Position numbers and translations under genes: made by a program. Positions 1-5,273 of a stretch of DNA of 5,273 bases are shown piece by piece; within the stretch, counting starts at the first letter, position 1, and every line of letters starts with the position of its first letter. Source of the stretch: Dehalococcoidia bacterium (GTDB lineage Bacteria; Chloroflexota; Dehalococcoidia; UBA6926); NCBI GenBank assembly GCA_012271225.1, contig JAAXGS010000089.1:1-5273 (forward strand), read 5' to 3'. The notes under the pieces were generated by a model, which was given only the letters and a program-made list of their open reading frames with translations, was not told where the DNA came from and did no database searches.

Positions 1-653
<653 letters not shown>

Positions 654-657
<4 letters not shown>

Positions 658-1244
658 GGCGCCCACCCGGGCGCGGAGTGGGCCGCGCCGCGCTCACCCG
701 TCACGGACGGCCGGGAATCCGCCGTATGAGACAGGGTCATAGATTCCGTTCCGTGCACCGGCCGGCCAATGATGTCCAGCAGAATGGCATCCTCCCGGGC
801 GCGCATCGCCTCCTCGTCCTCTCCGGTCTCATGATCATGGCCAAGCAGGTGCAGGGTCGCGTGGACAAGGAGATGGGCGGCCTCGTCCGGGGCGATCATG
901 CCGGCGGCCTCGGCCTGCCGGGCAACCTGCGGCGCGGACAGGACAATCTGCCCAATGTCTCCTCCGGATTCCCCCGTCTCCTGCGGCCAGGCGTCATCAT
1001 CATCTCCGCTATCCCCCCCGGCGGGGAAGGAGAGCACGTCCGTGACGCCCTGCTCCGCCAGAAAGCCGGCGTTCAGGGCGGAAACGGTCTCGTCTCCTGC
1101 AATCAGCACCTCGACGCGGCCGCCGGAGGGCGCGTCTTCCGCGGCGAGAGCGCGCCGGACAACGTCCCGCACCCAGCGTTGGGACAGCGTCCCGCGCTGC
1201 GCCTCTTCCGTGCGAATGCTCACTCGATACGGCGATGATGCCAT
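654..1244 (-). CDS. ybeY: YbeY-type rRNA maturation endoribonuclease
   Basis: YbeY is a zinc-dependent single-strand endoribonuclease involved in 16S rRNA 3'-end maturation and ribosome quality control. The protein is 196 residues. It has the family's TDVLSFP motif (68-74), the GDI strand (95-97), and the zinc-binding signature HxxxHxxxxxH within HATLHLLGHDH, using H128, H132 and H138. ATG 1244 is chosen because a G-rich ribosome binding site (GGGGTGAC) directly precedes it and the family-like sequence begins just after; the open frame runs on to 1313 with unconvincing sequence. Two features are unusual: a Gly/Asp/Glu-rich insertion at about residues 75-94, between TDVLSFP and the GDI strand, and a tail of about 35 residues after the last conserved helix. 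The gene overlaps dnaX by 4 bases and lies 85 bases after the ubiA-like gene. The usual partners phoH and era are not beside it. Function is assigned from family motifs and is secure. Confidence 0.95.
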
Positions 1245-1267
1245 GTCACCCCAACCCCCACCACAGC

Positions 1268-1297
1268 ATGATACGCAGCGGCGCGCGGCGGTCACAA
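1268..1297 (-). promoter_or_regulatory. Candidate sigma70-type promoter for ybeY-dnaX
   Basis: On the minus strand TTGTGA (1292-1297, four of six matches to TTGACA) is followed after 18 bp by TATCAT (1268-1273, five of six matches to TATAAT). Transcription would start near 1261, leaving a leader of about 17 bases that contains the G-rich ribosome binding site of ybeY. The pair fills the gap between the ubiA-like gene and ybeY. It was found by eye, so a chance match is possible. Confidence 0.4.
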
Positions 1298-1329
1298 CCC
1301 GCAATGACGGCATCTGCCATCCGCCCGCG

Positions 1330-2295
1330 TCACGCGGGGCGCGGGAAGATCAGCAGAATGATCACAATGGCCGCGAGCCAGGCGCCCACTGTCAGGATCA
1401 TCGGCCTGTCCTCAAGCAGCACGCGCTCCGGCGCGCCCGCTGTCCGCCCCCCTTGCGCCAGGTACAGGTATCGGAAAATCCCGTAGATGACAAAGGGAAT
1501 CGTCAACATCATCTGCGGCGGCAGGTTCGGCGCGGTGAATGTGTACAGCGCGTACGCGATGAGCGTGGACGGCGTGACCACAGCCATCATCTGATTCAGG
1601 AGCGGCACGGAATACTGGTCGAGGGTGCCGCGGTGATTGGGTGCGCCGTCCTCCATCAACTCCGCCTCCGCGCGGCGCTTGCCGATGGAGATGAACAGCG
1701 CCGCCAGAGTCGTGCACACGTACAGCCACTCTGAGATGGGCACATCGATGGCCACCGCTCCGGCCAGAACACGGATGACGTACGCCGCCGCGACGGCCAT
1801 CACGTCAACGATCATCACGTTCTTGAGCCGGACGGAGTACCCAACGGTCACGCCCACGTAAGCGGCTGCCACAAGCCCCAGCCAGACGCTCAGCAGGGTT
1901 GACGCGCCCAGACAGACGACCAGCAGGATGACTGCAACGACGCCGGCGTCACGCGGGTTGACGCGCCCCGCCGCAATCGGCCTCTCCCGTTTGGTCGGAT
2001 GCACGCGATCCCGCTCGGCGTCAATAATGTCGTTGATGATGTACGTCGCGCCGGACAGGCCGCAGTAGATGAGCGCGGCCAGGGCGGCGCGGAGCAGCAG
2101 GCCCGCGGCGGCCCCCGGATCCTCGAGATTCCAGTGAAGATTCAGCGAGAACAGGAAGGGGAGGAAGAGCAGGCCGTTCTTGGACCACTGCGCGGGGCGC
2201 ACGAGACGCGCGAACGCGGTCAGCGTCGATTCCCGATACGCTCCATCCGTGTGATGCGCGCCCTCAGGCGCCGCAGCCGTTCCGCCTTCGGACAT
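1330..2295 (-). CDS. UbiA-family prenyltransferase, decaprenyl-phosphate phosphoribosyltransferase-like
   Basis: A polytopic membrane enzyme of 321 residues. Its closest recognisable relative is the DPPR synthase of mycobacteria (Rv3806c), which transfers 5-phosphoribose from PRPP to decaprenyl phosphate on the way to decaprenyl-phosphoryl-arabinose. The UbiA aspartate motif is NDxxDxxxD (N88, D89, D92, D96), followed by TKRERPIAAG (101-110). The second motif region has YSxRLKN with D164 and AAAYVIR (169-175). The later segment SIGKRRAE resembles the GKRxAE element of the DPPR synthase subgroup rather than quinone or heme prenyltransferases. Multiple hydrophobic helices run from about residue 66 to the C-terminus. 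ATG 2295 is chosen because the conserved sequence begins soon after it; an earlier in-frame start at 2352 would overlap the start of tlyA on the other strand. A G-rich run (GGGGGGAG) sits immediately upstream, though rather close. No arabinan or epimerase genes are visible nearby, so the exact acceptor and product are uncertain. Confidence 0.85.
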   Translation of the reverse strand: MSEGGTAAAPEGAHHTDGAYRESTLTAFARLVRPAQWSKNGLLFLPFLFSLNLHWNLEDPGAAAGLLLRAALAALIYCGLSGATYIINDIIDAERDRVHPTKRERPIAAGRVNPRDAGVVAVILLVVCLGASTLLSVWLGLVAAAYVGVTVGYSVRLKNVMIVDVMAVAAAYVIRVLAGAVAIDVPISEWLYVCTTLAALFISIGKRRAEAELMEDGAPNHRGTLDQYSVPLLNQMMAVVTPSTLIAYALYTFTAPNLPPQMMLTIPFVIYGIFRYLYLAQGGRTAGAPERVLLEDRPMILTVGAWLAAIVIILLIFPRPA

Positions 2296-2321
2296 GCTCC
2301 CCCCGACCCAACGATGTCGAG

Positions 2322-2352
2322 ATGATACTGTAGGTGCGACATGCCCCGCCAA
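2322..2352 (-). promoter_or_regulatory. Weak candidate promoter for the ubiA-like gene
   Basis: On the minus strand TATCAT (2322-2327) stands 19 bp from TTGGCG (2347-2352). The -10 matches five of six positions and the -35 four of six. It uses the same TATCAT hexamer as the candidate ybeY promoter. The -35 lies inside the first codons of the divergent tlyA gene. Transcription would begin near 2315, leaving about 20 bases before ATG 2295. The spacing is long and the call is tentative. Confidence 0.25.
2332..2336 (+). promoter_or_regulatory. Ribosome binding site of tlyA
   Basis: AGGTG lies 4 bases before ATG 2341. It is the only Shine-Dalgarno-like stretch near the 5' end of the frame and supports this start rather than an internal one. 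Confidence 0.5.
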
Positions 2353-3138
2353 AAGCGAACCGATAGCGCCACGGGCGCGGCGACCAGAGCCTCTTCCGCG
2401 CGCGTTCGTCTCGACGGCCTTTTGGTTGAGCGCGGCATGGCCACAGGCCGGGACGCCGCGCAGGCGATGATCGCCGGCGGGCGGATCACCGTCAACGGCT
2501 CCGTTGTCCTGCGCCCCGCGGCGCTCGTGAGCGCGGACGCGGACATCACGCAGTCGCCTGCCCCCGCCTACGTCAGCCGGGGCGGCGTCAAGCTGGCCGG
2601 AGCGCTGGACGCATTTGGGCTGACGCCGGACGGCCTTGTCTGCCTTGACGTTGGCGCCTCAACCGGCGGGTTCACGGACTGCCTGCTGCAGCGCGGAGCC
2701 TCCCGTGTCCACGCGGTGGACGTGGGGCACGGGCAGCTGGCATGGCGTCTGCGAACGGACCCCCGCGTCATCGTTCTGGAGCGTCACAACGCCCGTCACC
2801 CCCTGCCCGTCACTGAGCCGATTGAGCTTGCGACCGCGGACGTCTCGTTCATCTCATTGCGTCTGGTTCTGCCGCGCATCGCAGAGGCGCTGAAGCCGGG
2901 CGGCAGCATTCTGGCCCTGGTGAAACCGCAGTTTGAGGCGGGCGCGGATGAGGTGGGGCGGGGCGGAGTTGTGCGGTCTCCATCCGTCCGCGCGAGCGTG
3001 GTGGGGGACGTTGCTCTGTGGGCAATCGATCACGGCCTGCGTGTCCACGGCGTGCGTGAGTCTGCGCTCACGGGGCCAAAGGGCAACCGCGAGTATTTTC
3101 TGCTGCTGGAGAAGCCGCAATATGTGAGGGTCACTTAA
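2341..3138 (+). CDS. tlyA: TlyA-family 16S/23S rRNA 2'-O-methyltransferase
   Basis: TlyA proteins methylate ribose 2'-hydroxyls of cytidines in 16S and/or 23S rRNA, using S-adenosylmethionine; in mycobacteria their loss gives capreomycin resistance. The 265-residue protein has the usual length. Residues 21-69 form an S4 RNA-binding domain (RLDGLLVERG, then IAGGRITVNG). The linker YVSRGGVKL leads into a Rossmann-type FtsJ fold with the SAM motif LDVGASTGGFTD (102-113) and acidic D127 on the next strand. The putative catalytic K-D-K-E set is K84, D167 (in DVSFISL), K195 (in VKPQFE) and E251 (in NREYF). The spacings D to K (28) and K to E (56) equal those I recall for the mycobacterial enzyme. 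The old 'hemolysin A' label is historical. It is the only plus-strand gene, divergent from the ubiA-like gene and convergent with the ferredoxin gene; no terminator hairpin is evident in the 43-base gap at 3139-3181. Confidence 0.95.
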   Translation: MPRQKRTDSATGAATRASSARVRLDGLLVERGMATGRDAAQAMIAGGRITVNGSVVLRPAALVSADADITQSPAPAYVSRGGVKLAGALDAFGLTPDGLVCLDVGASTGGFTDCLLQRGASRVHAVDVGHGQLAWRLRTDPRVIVLERHNARHPLPVTEPIELATADVSFISLRLVLPRIAEALKPGGSILALVKPQFEAGADEVGRGGVVRSPSVRASVVGDVALWAIDHGLRVHGVRESALTGPKGNREYFLLLEKPQYVRVT

Positions 3139-3181
3139 TCGGCTAACGCCCTACAACAGGACGGAAATCCAGCGCAGCTTC

Positions 3182-3433
3182 TTAACGCCCTTCCCAACCC
3201 GGCCAATCTCGATTGAGGGCGATGAAATGGCTCCATTCCGTCGGGAGATCGCTCTCCTCAAAGATGGCCGTGACCGGGCAGACCGGATCACACGCGGCGC
3301 AGTCGATACACTCATCCGGGTGGATGTAGTACATGTTGTCCTCATCCGTTGTGTGGATGCAGTCAACGGGGCAGACATCAACGCACGAGGCGTCCTTGAG
3401 GTCAATGCAGGGCTCTGCAATGATGTAGGCCAT
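3182..3433 (-). CDS. fdxA: Seven-iron ferredoxin (3Fe-4S plus 4Fe-4S), FdxA type
   Basis: A small acidic cytoplasmic electron carrier of 83 residues. The cysteine pattern is that of 7Fe ferredoxins such as Azotobacter FdI: C9, C17 and C52 would bind the 3Fe-4S cluster, and C21, C42, C45 and C48 the 4Fe-4S cluster. C25 follows CPVD as the extra, non-ligand cysteine. D14, in the place of the central cysteine of a first 4Fe-4S motif, is what marks the first cluster as 3Fe. ATG 3433 is chosen: AAGGAG lies 10 bases upstream, and the protein then starts MAYIIAEPC like its family. An upstream in-frame TTG at 3442 would sit one base from that ribosome binding site and is unlikely. The tail (EWSHFIALNRDWPGWEGR) is shorter than in many actinobacterial homologues. 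The gene has its own promoter and follows an iron-transporter-like gene on the same strand. The redox partner cannot be read from the window. Confidence 0.93.
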   Translation of the reverse strand: MAYIIAEPCIDLKDASCVDVCPVDCIHTTDEDNMYYIHPDECIDCAACDPVCPVTAIFEESDLPTEWSHFIALNRDWPGWEGR

Positions 3434-3443
3434 GCGCTTCAAT

Positions 3444-3449
3444 CTCCTT
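3444..3449 (-). promoter_or_regulatory. Ribosome binding site of the ferredoxin gene
   Basis: AAGGAG on the minus strand lies 10 bases before ATG 3433. It is a near-perfect Shine-Dalgarno sequence, the strongest in the window, suggesting high expression. It decides the start in favour of the ATG over the TTG at 3442. Confidence 0.75.
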
Positions 3450-3481
3450 ACGAGTCCCGGATTCTCACTGATCGTTTCGTT

Positions 3482-3495
3482 CGCTGTGAACAGCG
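3482..3495. promoter_or_regulatory. 14-bp palindrome at the ferredoxin transcription start, possible operator
   Basis: CGCTGT-GA-ACAGCG is a perfect 6+2+6 inverted repeat. It would lie at about +4 to +17 relative to the start predicted from the TATAAT at 3505-3510, a position where a bound dimeric repressor could block initiation. It could also form a small hairpin in the mRNA leader, although a 2-base loop is unfavourable. No known regulator motif is recognised, and chance cannot be excluded. Confidence 0.35.
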
Positions 3496-3504
3496 CCGAG
3501 ACTC

Positions 3505-3535
3505 ATTATAGCCGCCGTCAGGGGGTATGGCGCAA
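3505..3535 (-). promoter_or_regulatory. Promoter of the ferredoxin gene
   Basis: On the minus strand a perfect TATAAT (3505-3510) occurs in otherwise GC-rich sequence, with TTGCGC (3530-3535, three of six -35 matches) 19 bp upstream. Transcription would start near 3498, giving a leader of about 65 bases that ends with the AAGGAG ribosome binding site. The -10 is convincing, the -35 is weak, and activator dependence is possible. Confidence 0.5.
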
Positions 3536-3537
3536 TG

Positions 3538-3560
3538 GCGGGCGGTCATGCCCCGCCCGC
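3538..3560 (-). terminator. GC-rich hairpin after the VIT1-like gene, possible terminator
   Basis: GCGGGCGG (3538-3545) pairs perfectly with CCGCCCGC (3553-3560) around a 7-base loop. It begins 11 bases after the stop codon of the upstream gene and lies just before the ferredoxin promoter. There is no U-tract on the minus-strand transcript, so it is not a canonical intrinsic terminator. It may instead stabilise the 3' end or act as the tail-less type of terminator proposed for GC-rich bacteria. Confidence 0.4.
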
Positions 3561-3571
3561 GCCGCATGCCT

Positions 3572-4789
3572 CTAGGTAAAGATCATCGGGATCGCAGCGC
3601 CCAGGGCATACCCAAGCAGGGCGGACACGATGCCGATGGCCAGCATTTCAAGCCCGGAGATGATCGGGTTTCTCAGCGTGAACCGCGTCTTGCCGGCGCC
3701 CATGAGAAACAGCCCAATCGCCGTTCCTATGATCGACAGCCACGCGGCCAGCACGCCGGGCATCATCCCGAACGCGCTGACACCGTACGGAATGATGGGG
3801 ACGGCCGCGCCGACAAAGAACGATGTCCCCATCGCAAGGGCGTCCTTCCACGGCACGGTATCCACGTCCGCGGAGAGGCCAAGACCCTTTTCAATCACGG
3901 TGTGCAGCAATGACGTCTCGCTCTGTCCCAGGGTTTCAGCCACCAGAACGGCCGCCTCCTCAGACAGGCCGTCATTGCGCAGCAGCACAACGAGGCGGGC
4001 GAGGAGGTCCGACCGGGCGTCATGGAAATCATGCGAGACCTTGGAGATCTCAGCCAACTTGACCTCCCGCTCCGATTGGGACGAGAGATAGCTGCCGGTC
4101 GACATTGACACCACGCCGCCAAGCCCGCCGGCAAGGCCGGCGATGACCGTGACAAAGCTGTCCTGTGTTGCCGCGTACACGGATGACACCAGGACGCCGG
4201 TGCTGATGAGGCCGTCCTGCATGCCAAAGATGACCTCTCTGATCCGGCCAAGGGCGCTGACGCGCTCCCGCTCCACATTGACGCTTTCCGCGGCGCGCGC
4301 CATTTCATCGTCGACAAAATCCGACGGCTCCACCTCCGCGGAGCCGTCCAGCGCTGCCGCCGCGCCCCCGTCCCATCCCGCCATCGCGCGGGCATGGCGA
4401 AAGATCTCAAGGTCCCGCTGGTCCCGGGCCAACGCCTGCTGTATCCGCCTGACGGCGTCCCCGCGCCCCTCCGCCTCAGCCTCGGTCAGCATGCGGGGGT
4501 ACAGCGTCTCCGTGTCATACGTGTGGCTCTCAATAACGGACTGCAGGTTTTCCCGCGTGGACCGCAGTTCATCGACGGCGGAGAGGATGTTCACTGGAAA
4601 GGCGTCCGGCTCTCGCGCGGCGCGGAGAAACGCCTCTGCAACCTCCGGATATCCGTCCAGCACCGCCTTGGATGCGTAGGTGTTGTAGAGTCGCTTGACA
4701 CGCGCATGGCCGATGAAGGCGTTCCAGAGGTTTTGATTCGTGCGGGACAGCCGTTGGCCCGGCCCCCCCGCGCGTTCTCCACCGTTCAT
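3572..4789 (-). CDS. Ferritin-like domain fused to VIT1/CCC1-family metal transporter
   Basis: A 405-residue inner-membrane protein. Residues about 18-136 form a four-helix rubrerythrin/ferritin-like domain with a recognisable pattern (NAFIGHARVKRLY, YPEVAEAFLRAA, VIESHTYDTETLYP). A charged linker runs to about 178. The rest is a VIT1 domain with five predicted membrane segments at about 186-207, 211-232, 317-339, 342-365 and 380-404. It shows the family motifs FGMQDGL (188-194), VSMSTGSYLSSQSERE (227-242) and AAVPIIPY (328-335). Residues 240-312 are the cytoplasmic helical insert that binds metal in this family. Such fusions (as in MbfA of alpha-proteobacteria) are thought to export iron or manganese from the cytoplasm. 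Here most expected diiron ligands appear substituted, so an oxidase or sensor role of the N-domain is doubtful. ATG 4789 has GAGGG 6 bases upstream. The gene starts 39 bases after the HNH gene and is probably co-transcribed with it. Family assignment is strong; the substrate is inferred. Confidence 0.88.
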   Translation of the reverse strand: MNGGERAGGPGQRLSRTNQNLWNAFIGHARVKRLYNTYASKAVLDGYPEVAEAFLRAAREPDAFPVNILSAVDELRSTRENLQSVIESHTYDTETLYPRMLTEAEAEGRGDAVRRIQQALARDQRDLEIFRHARAMAGWDGGAAAALDGSAEVEPSDFVDDEMARAAESVNVERERVSALGRIREVIFGMQDGLISTGVLVSSVYAATQDSFVTVIAGLAGGLGGVVSMSTGSYLSSQSEREVKLAEISKVSHDFHDARSDLLARLVVLLRNDGLSEEAAVLVAETLGQSETSLLHTVIEKGLGLSADVDTVPWKDALAMGTSFFVGAAVPIIPYGVSAFGMMPGVLAAWLSIIGTAIGLFLMGAGKTRFTLRNPIISGLEMLAIGIVSALLGYALGAAIPMIFT

Positions 4790-4795
4790 CGCTAT

Positions 4796-4800
4796 CCCTC
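4796..4800 (-). promoter_or_regulatory. Ribosome binding site of the ferritin-like/VIT1 gene
   Basis: GAGGG on the minus strand lies 6 bases before ATG 4789. I see no convincing -10 or -35 pair in the 39-base gap behind the HNH gene, which favours read-through from that gene. Confidence 0.55.
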
Positions 4801-4828
4801 AGAAGGTGTCCGTCGAACCGAAAGGCCC

Positions 4829-5273
4829 TCAGGACGCCGCGGTCTCATCACCAAGTGAGTGGATGCGCGCGGACTCTCTACGGGATTCCGGGAAGAACTT
4901 GCGCCAACTCTCATTGGCCCCCAGAAATCGGTGAAACGGATGATAGGGATTCGGGCGGGGCACAACGGGCACGCTGAGCAGCCGCATACCGGCTTCCTTG
5001 GGCGTGCGCCCCGCCTTGCGGTGGTTGCAGCGGACGCACGCCGCGACGACGTTCTCCCATGTATTCTGTCCGCCCCGATGACGCGGCAGGATATGGTCGA
5101 GAGTCAACTCCCGGGACGGCTTGCCGCAGTACTGGCAGGTATTACGGTCACGCAGAAAGATATCCCGGCGGGTCAGTCGCTGCGGGTGGATTGGCCGCCG
5201 GACATAGGACGCCAGGCGAATGACGGACGGCACCTCAACGCTGATCGTCGCGGCCTGCAGGCGTCCGCGTCCG
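4829..5273 (-). CDS. HNH endonuclease family protein (N-terminus beyond the right edge)
   Basis: A His-Me finger nuclease of the small stand-alone HNH type that is common in many bacteria but has no settled role. The reading frame stays open to the right edge, so the true start is outside. The GTG at 5231-5233 falls inside the family's conserved VPSVIRLxxYVRRP segment and is not a plausible start. Numbering from that GTG codon, the zinc pair CQYC is C33 and C36, the catalytic region is LTLDHILPRHRGG with D46 and H47, TWENVV supplies N61, and the second zinc pair with the last element is CVRCNHRK (C66, C69, N70, H71). RTPKEAGMRLL after it is typical of the family. The C-terminal tail of about 55 residues, rich in Pro, His and aromatic residues and then charged ones, is less conserved. 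No methyltransferase, integrase or toxin partner is visible, so it should not be called a restriction enzyme. It precedes the VIT1-like gene on the same strand. Confidence 0.88.
   Translation of the reverse strand, partial: GRGRLQAATISVEVPSVIRLASYVRRPIHPQRLTRRDIFLRDRNTCQYCGKPSRELTLDHILPRHRGGQNTWENVVAACVRCNHRKAGRTPKEAGMRLLSVPVVPRPNPYHPFHRFLGANESWRKFFPESRRESARIHSLGDETAAS

Noticed and set aside
1013..1019. Seven-G run on the coding strand of ybeY (a second one at 4763-4769 near the start of the VIT1-like gene) as phase-variation tracts
   Set aside because: Runs of this length are expected by chance in GC-rich sequence of this size. Both frames are intact, and ybeY is a housekeeping gene.
1298..1329. 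Possible terminator hairpin after the ubiA-like gene (GGCA/TGCC repeat)
   Set aside because: The stem is only about four pairs and has no U-tract.
898..1734. Long plus-strand open frame of 278 codons opposite ybeY and the ubiA-like gene
   Set aside because: It spans two well-supported minus-strand genes and their intergenic gap, has low-complexity Arg/Pro/Ser/His composition and no recognisable domain. It is a GC-rich shadow frame.
2324..2329. GATACT as a -10 element for tlyA
   Set aside because: It matches only four of six positions, has no matching -35, and the implied start near 2336 would leave the ribosome binding site out of the transcript.
3440..3442. TTG as the ferredoxin start, giving three extra residues
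   Set aside because: It would be one base from the AAGGAG ribosome binding site. The ATG at 3433 has usable spacing and gives the family-typical N-terminus.
3527..4679. Several plus-strand open frames opposite the VIT1-like gene
   Set aside because: Their compositions are typical of antisense frames in GC-rich DNA, and the minus-strand frame encodes clear family motifs.
4829..5273. HNH gene as part of a restriction or anti-phage system
   Set aside because: No methyltransferase, helicase or other defence partner is visible, and this short HNH type is a common stand-alone chromosomal gene.

Overview
The window is a GC-rich, densely packed bacterial chromosomal segment holding seven protein genes and no RNA gene, mobile element or CRISPR array that I can see. 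Two genes run off the edges: dnaX on the left lacks its C-terminal part, and an HNH nuclease gene on the right lacks its N-terminal part. Six genes are on the minus strand; tlyA alone is on the plus strand. No gene-free stretch exceeds about 140 bases. The mix of a DPPR-synthase-like UbiA enzyme, a TlyA methyltransferase, a short seven-iron ferredoxin and GC-rich codon use fits Chloroflexota (possibly a marine or Dehalococcoidia-type lineage) or, less well, Actinomycetota. This placement is inference from gene flavour, not a phylogenetic result.

Left block (1-2295, minus strand), in transcription order: a UbiA-family polyprenyl-phosphate phosphoribosyltransferase, then ybeY (rRNA maturation endonuclease), then dnaX (clamp-loader gamma/tau). 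ybeY and dnaX are coupled by a GTGA overlap. A promoter-like pair (TTGTGA, 18 bp, TATCAT) lies in the 85-bp gap before ybeY, so ybeY-dnaX may be transcribed both from its own promoter and by read-through from the ubiA-like gene.

Centre (2296-3138): a short divergent region separates the ubiA-like gene from tlyA, which encodes an S4-domain plus FtsJ-fold rRNA 2'-O-methyltransferase with an intact K-D-K-E tetrad. tlyA converges on the ferredoxin gene with only 43 bases between the stop codons.

Right block (3182-5273, minus strand), in transcription order: the HNH nuclease, a two-domain ferritin-like/VIT1 (CCC1) metal transporter 39 bases downstream of it, a GC hairpin, then a small 7Fe-8S ferredoxin with its own promoter (perfect TATAAT) and a 14-bp palindrome just after the predicted transcription start. 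This iron-related pair is the most interesting part of the window. The ferritin-like domain of the transporter keeps the rubrerythrin-type helix pattern but seems to have lost most of its diiron ligands, and the membrane domain lacks the usual glutamate at the end of its second helix. I found no convincing multi-gene novel system; the rest is ordinary housekeeping content.
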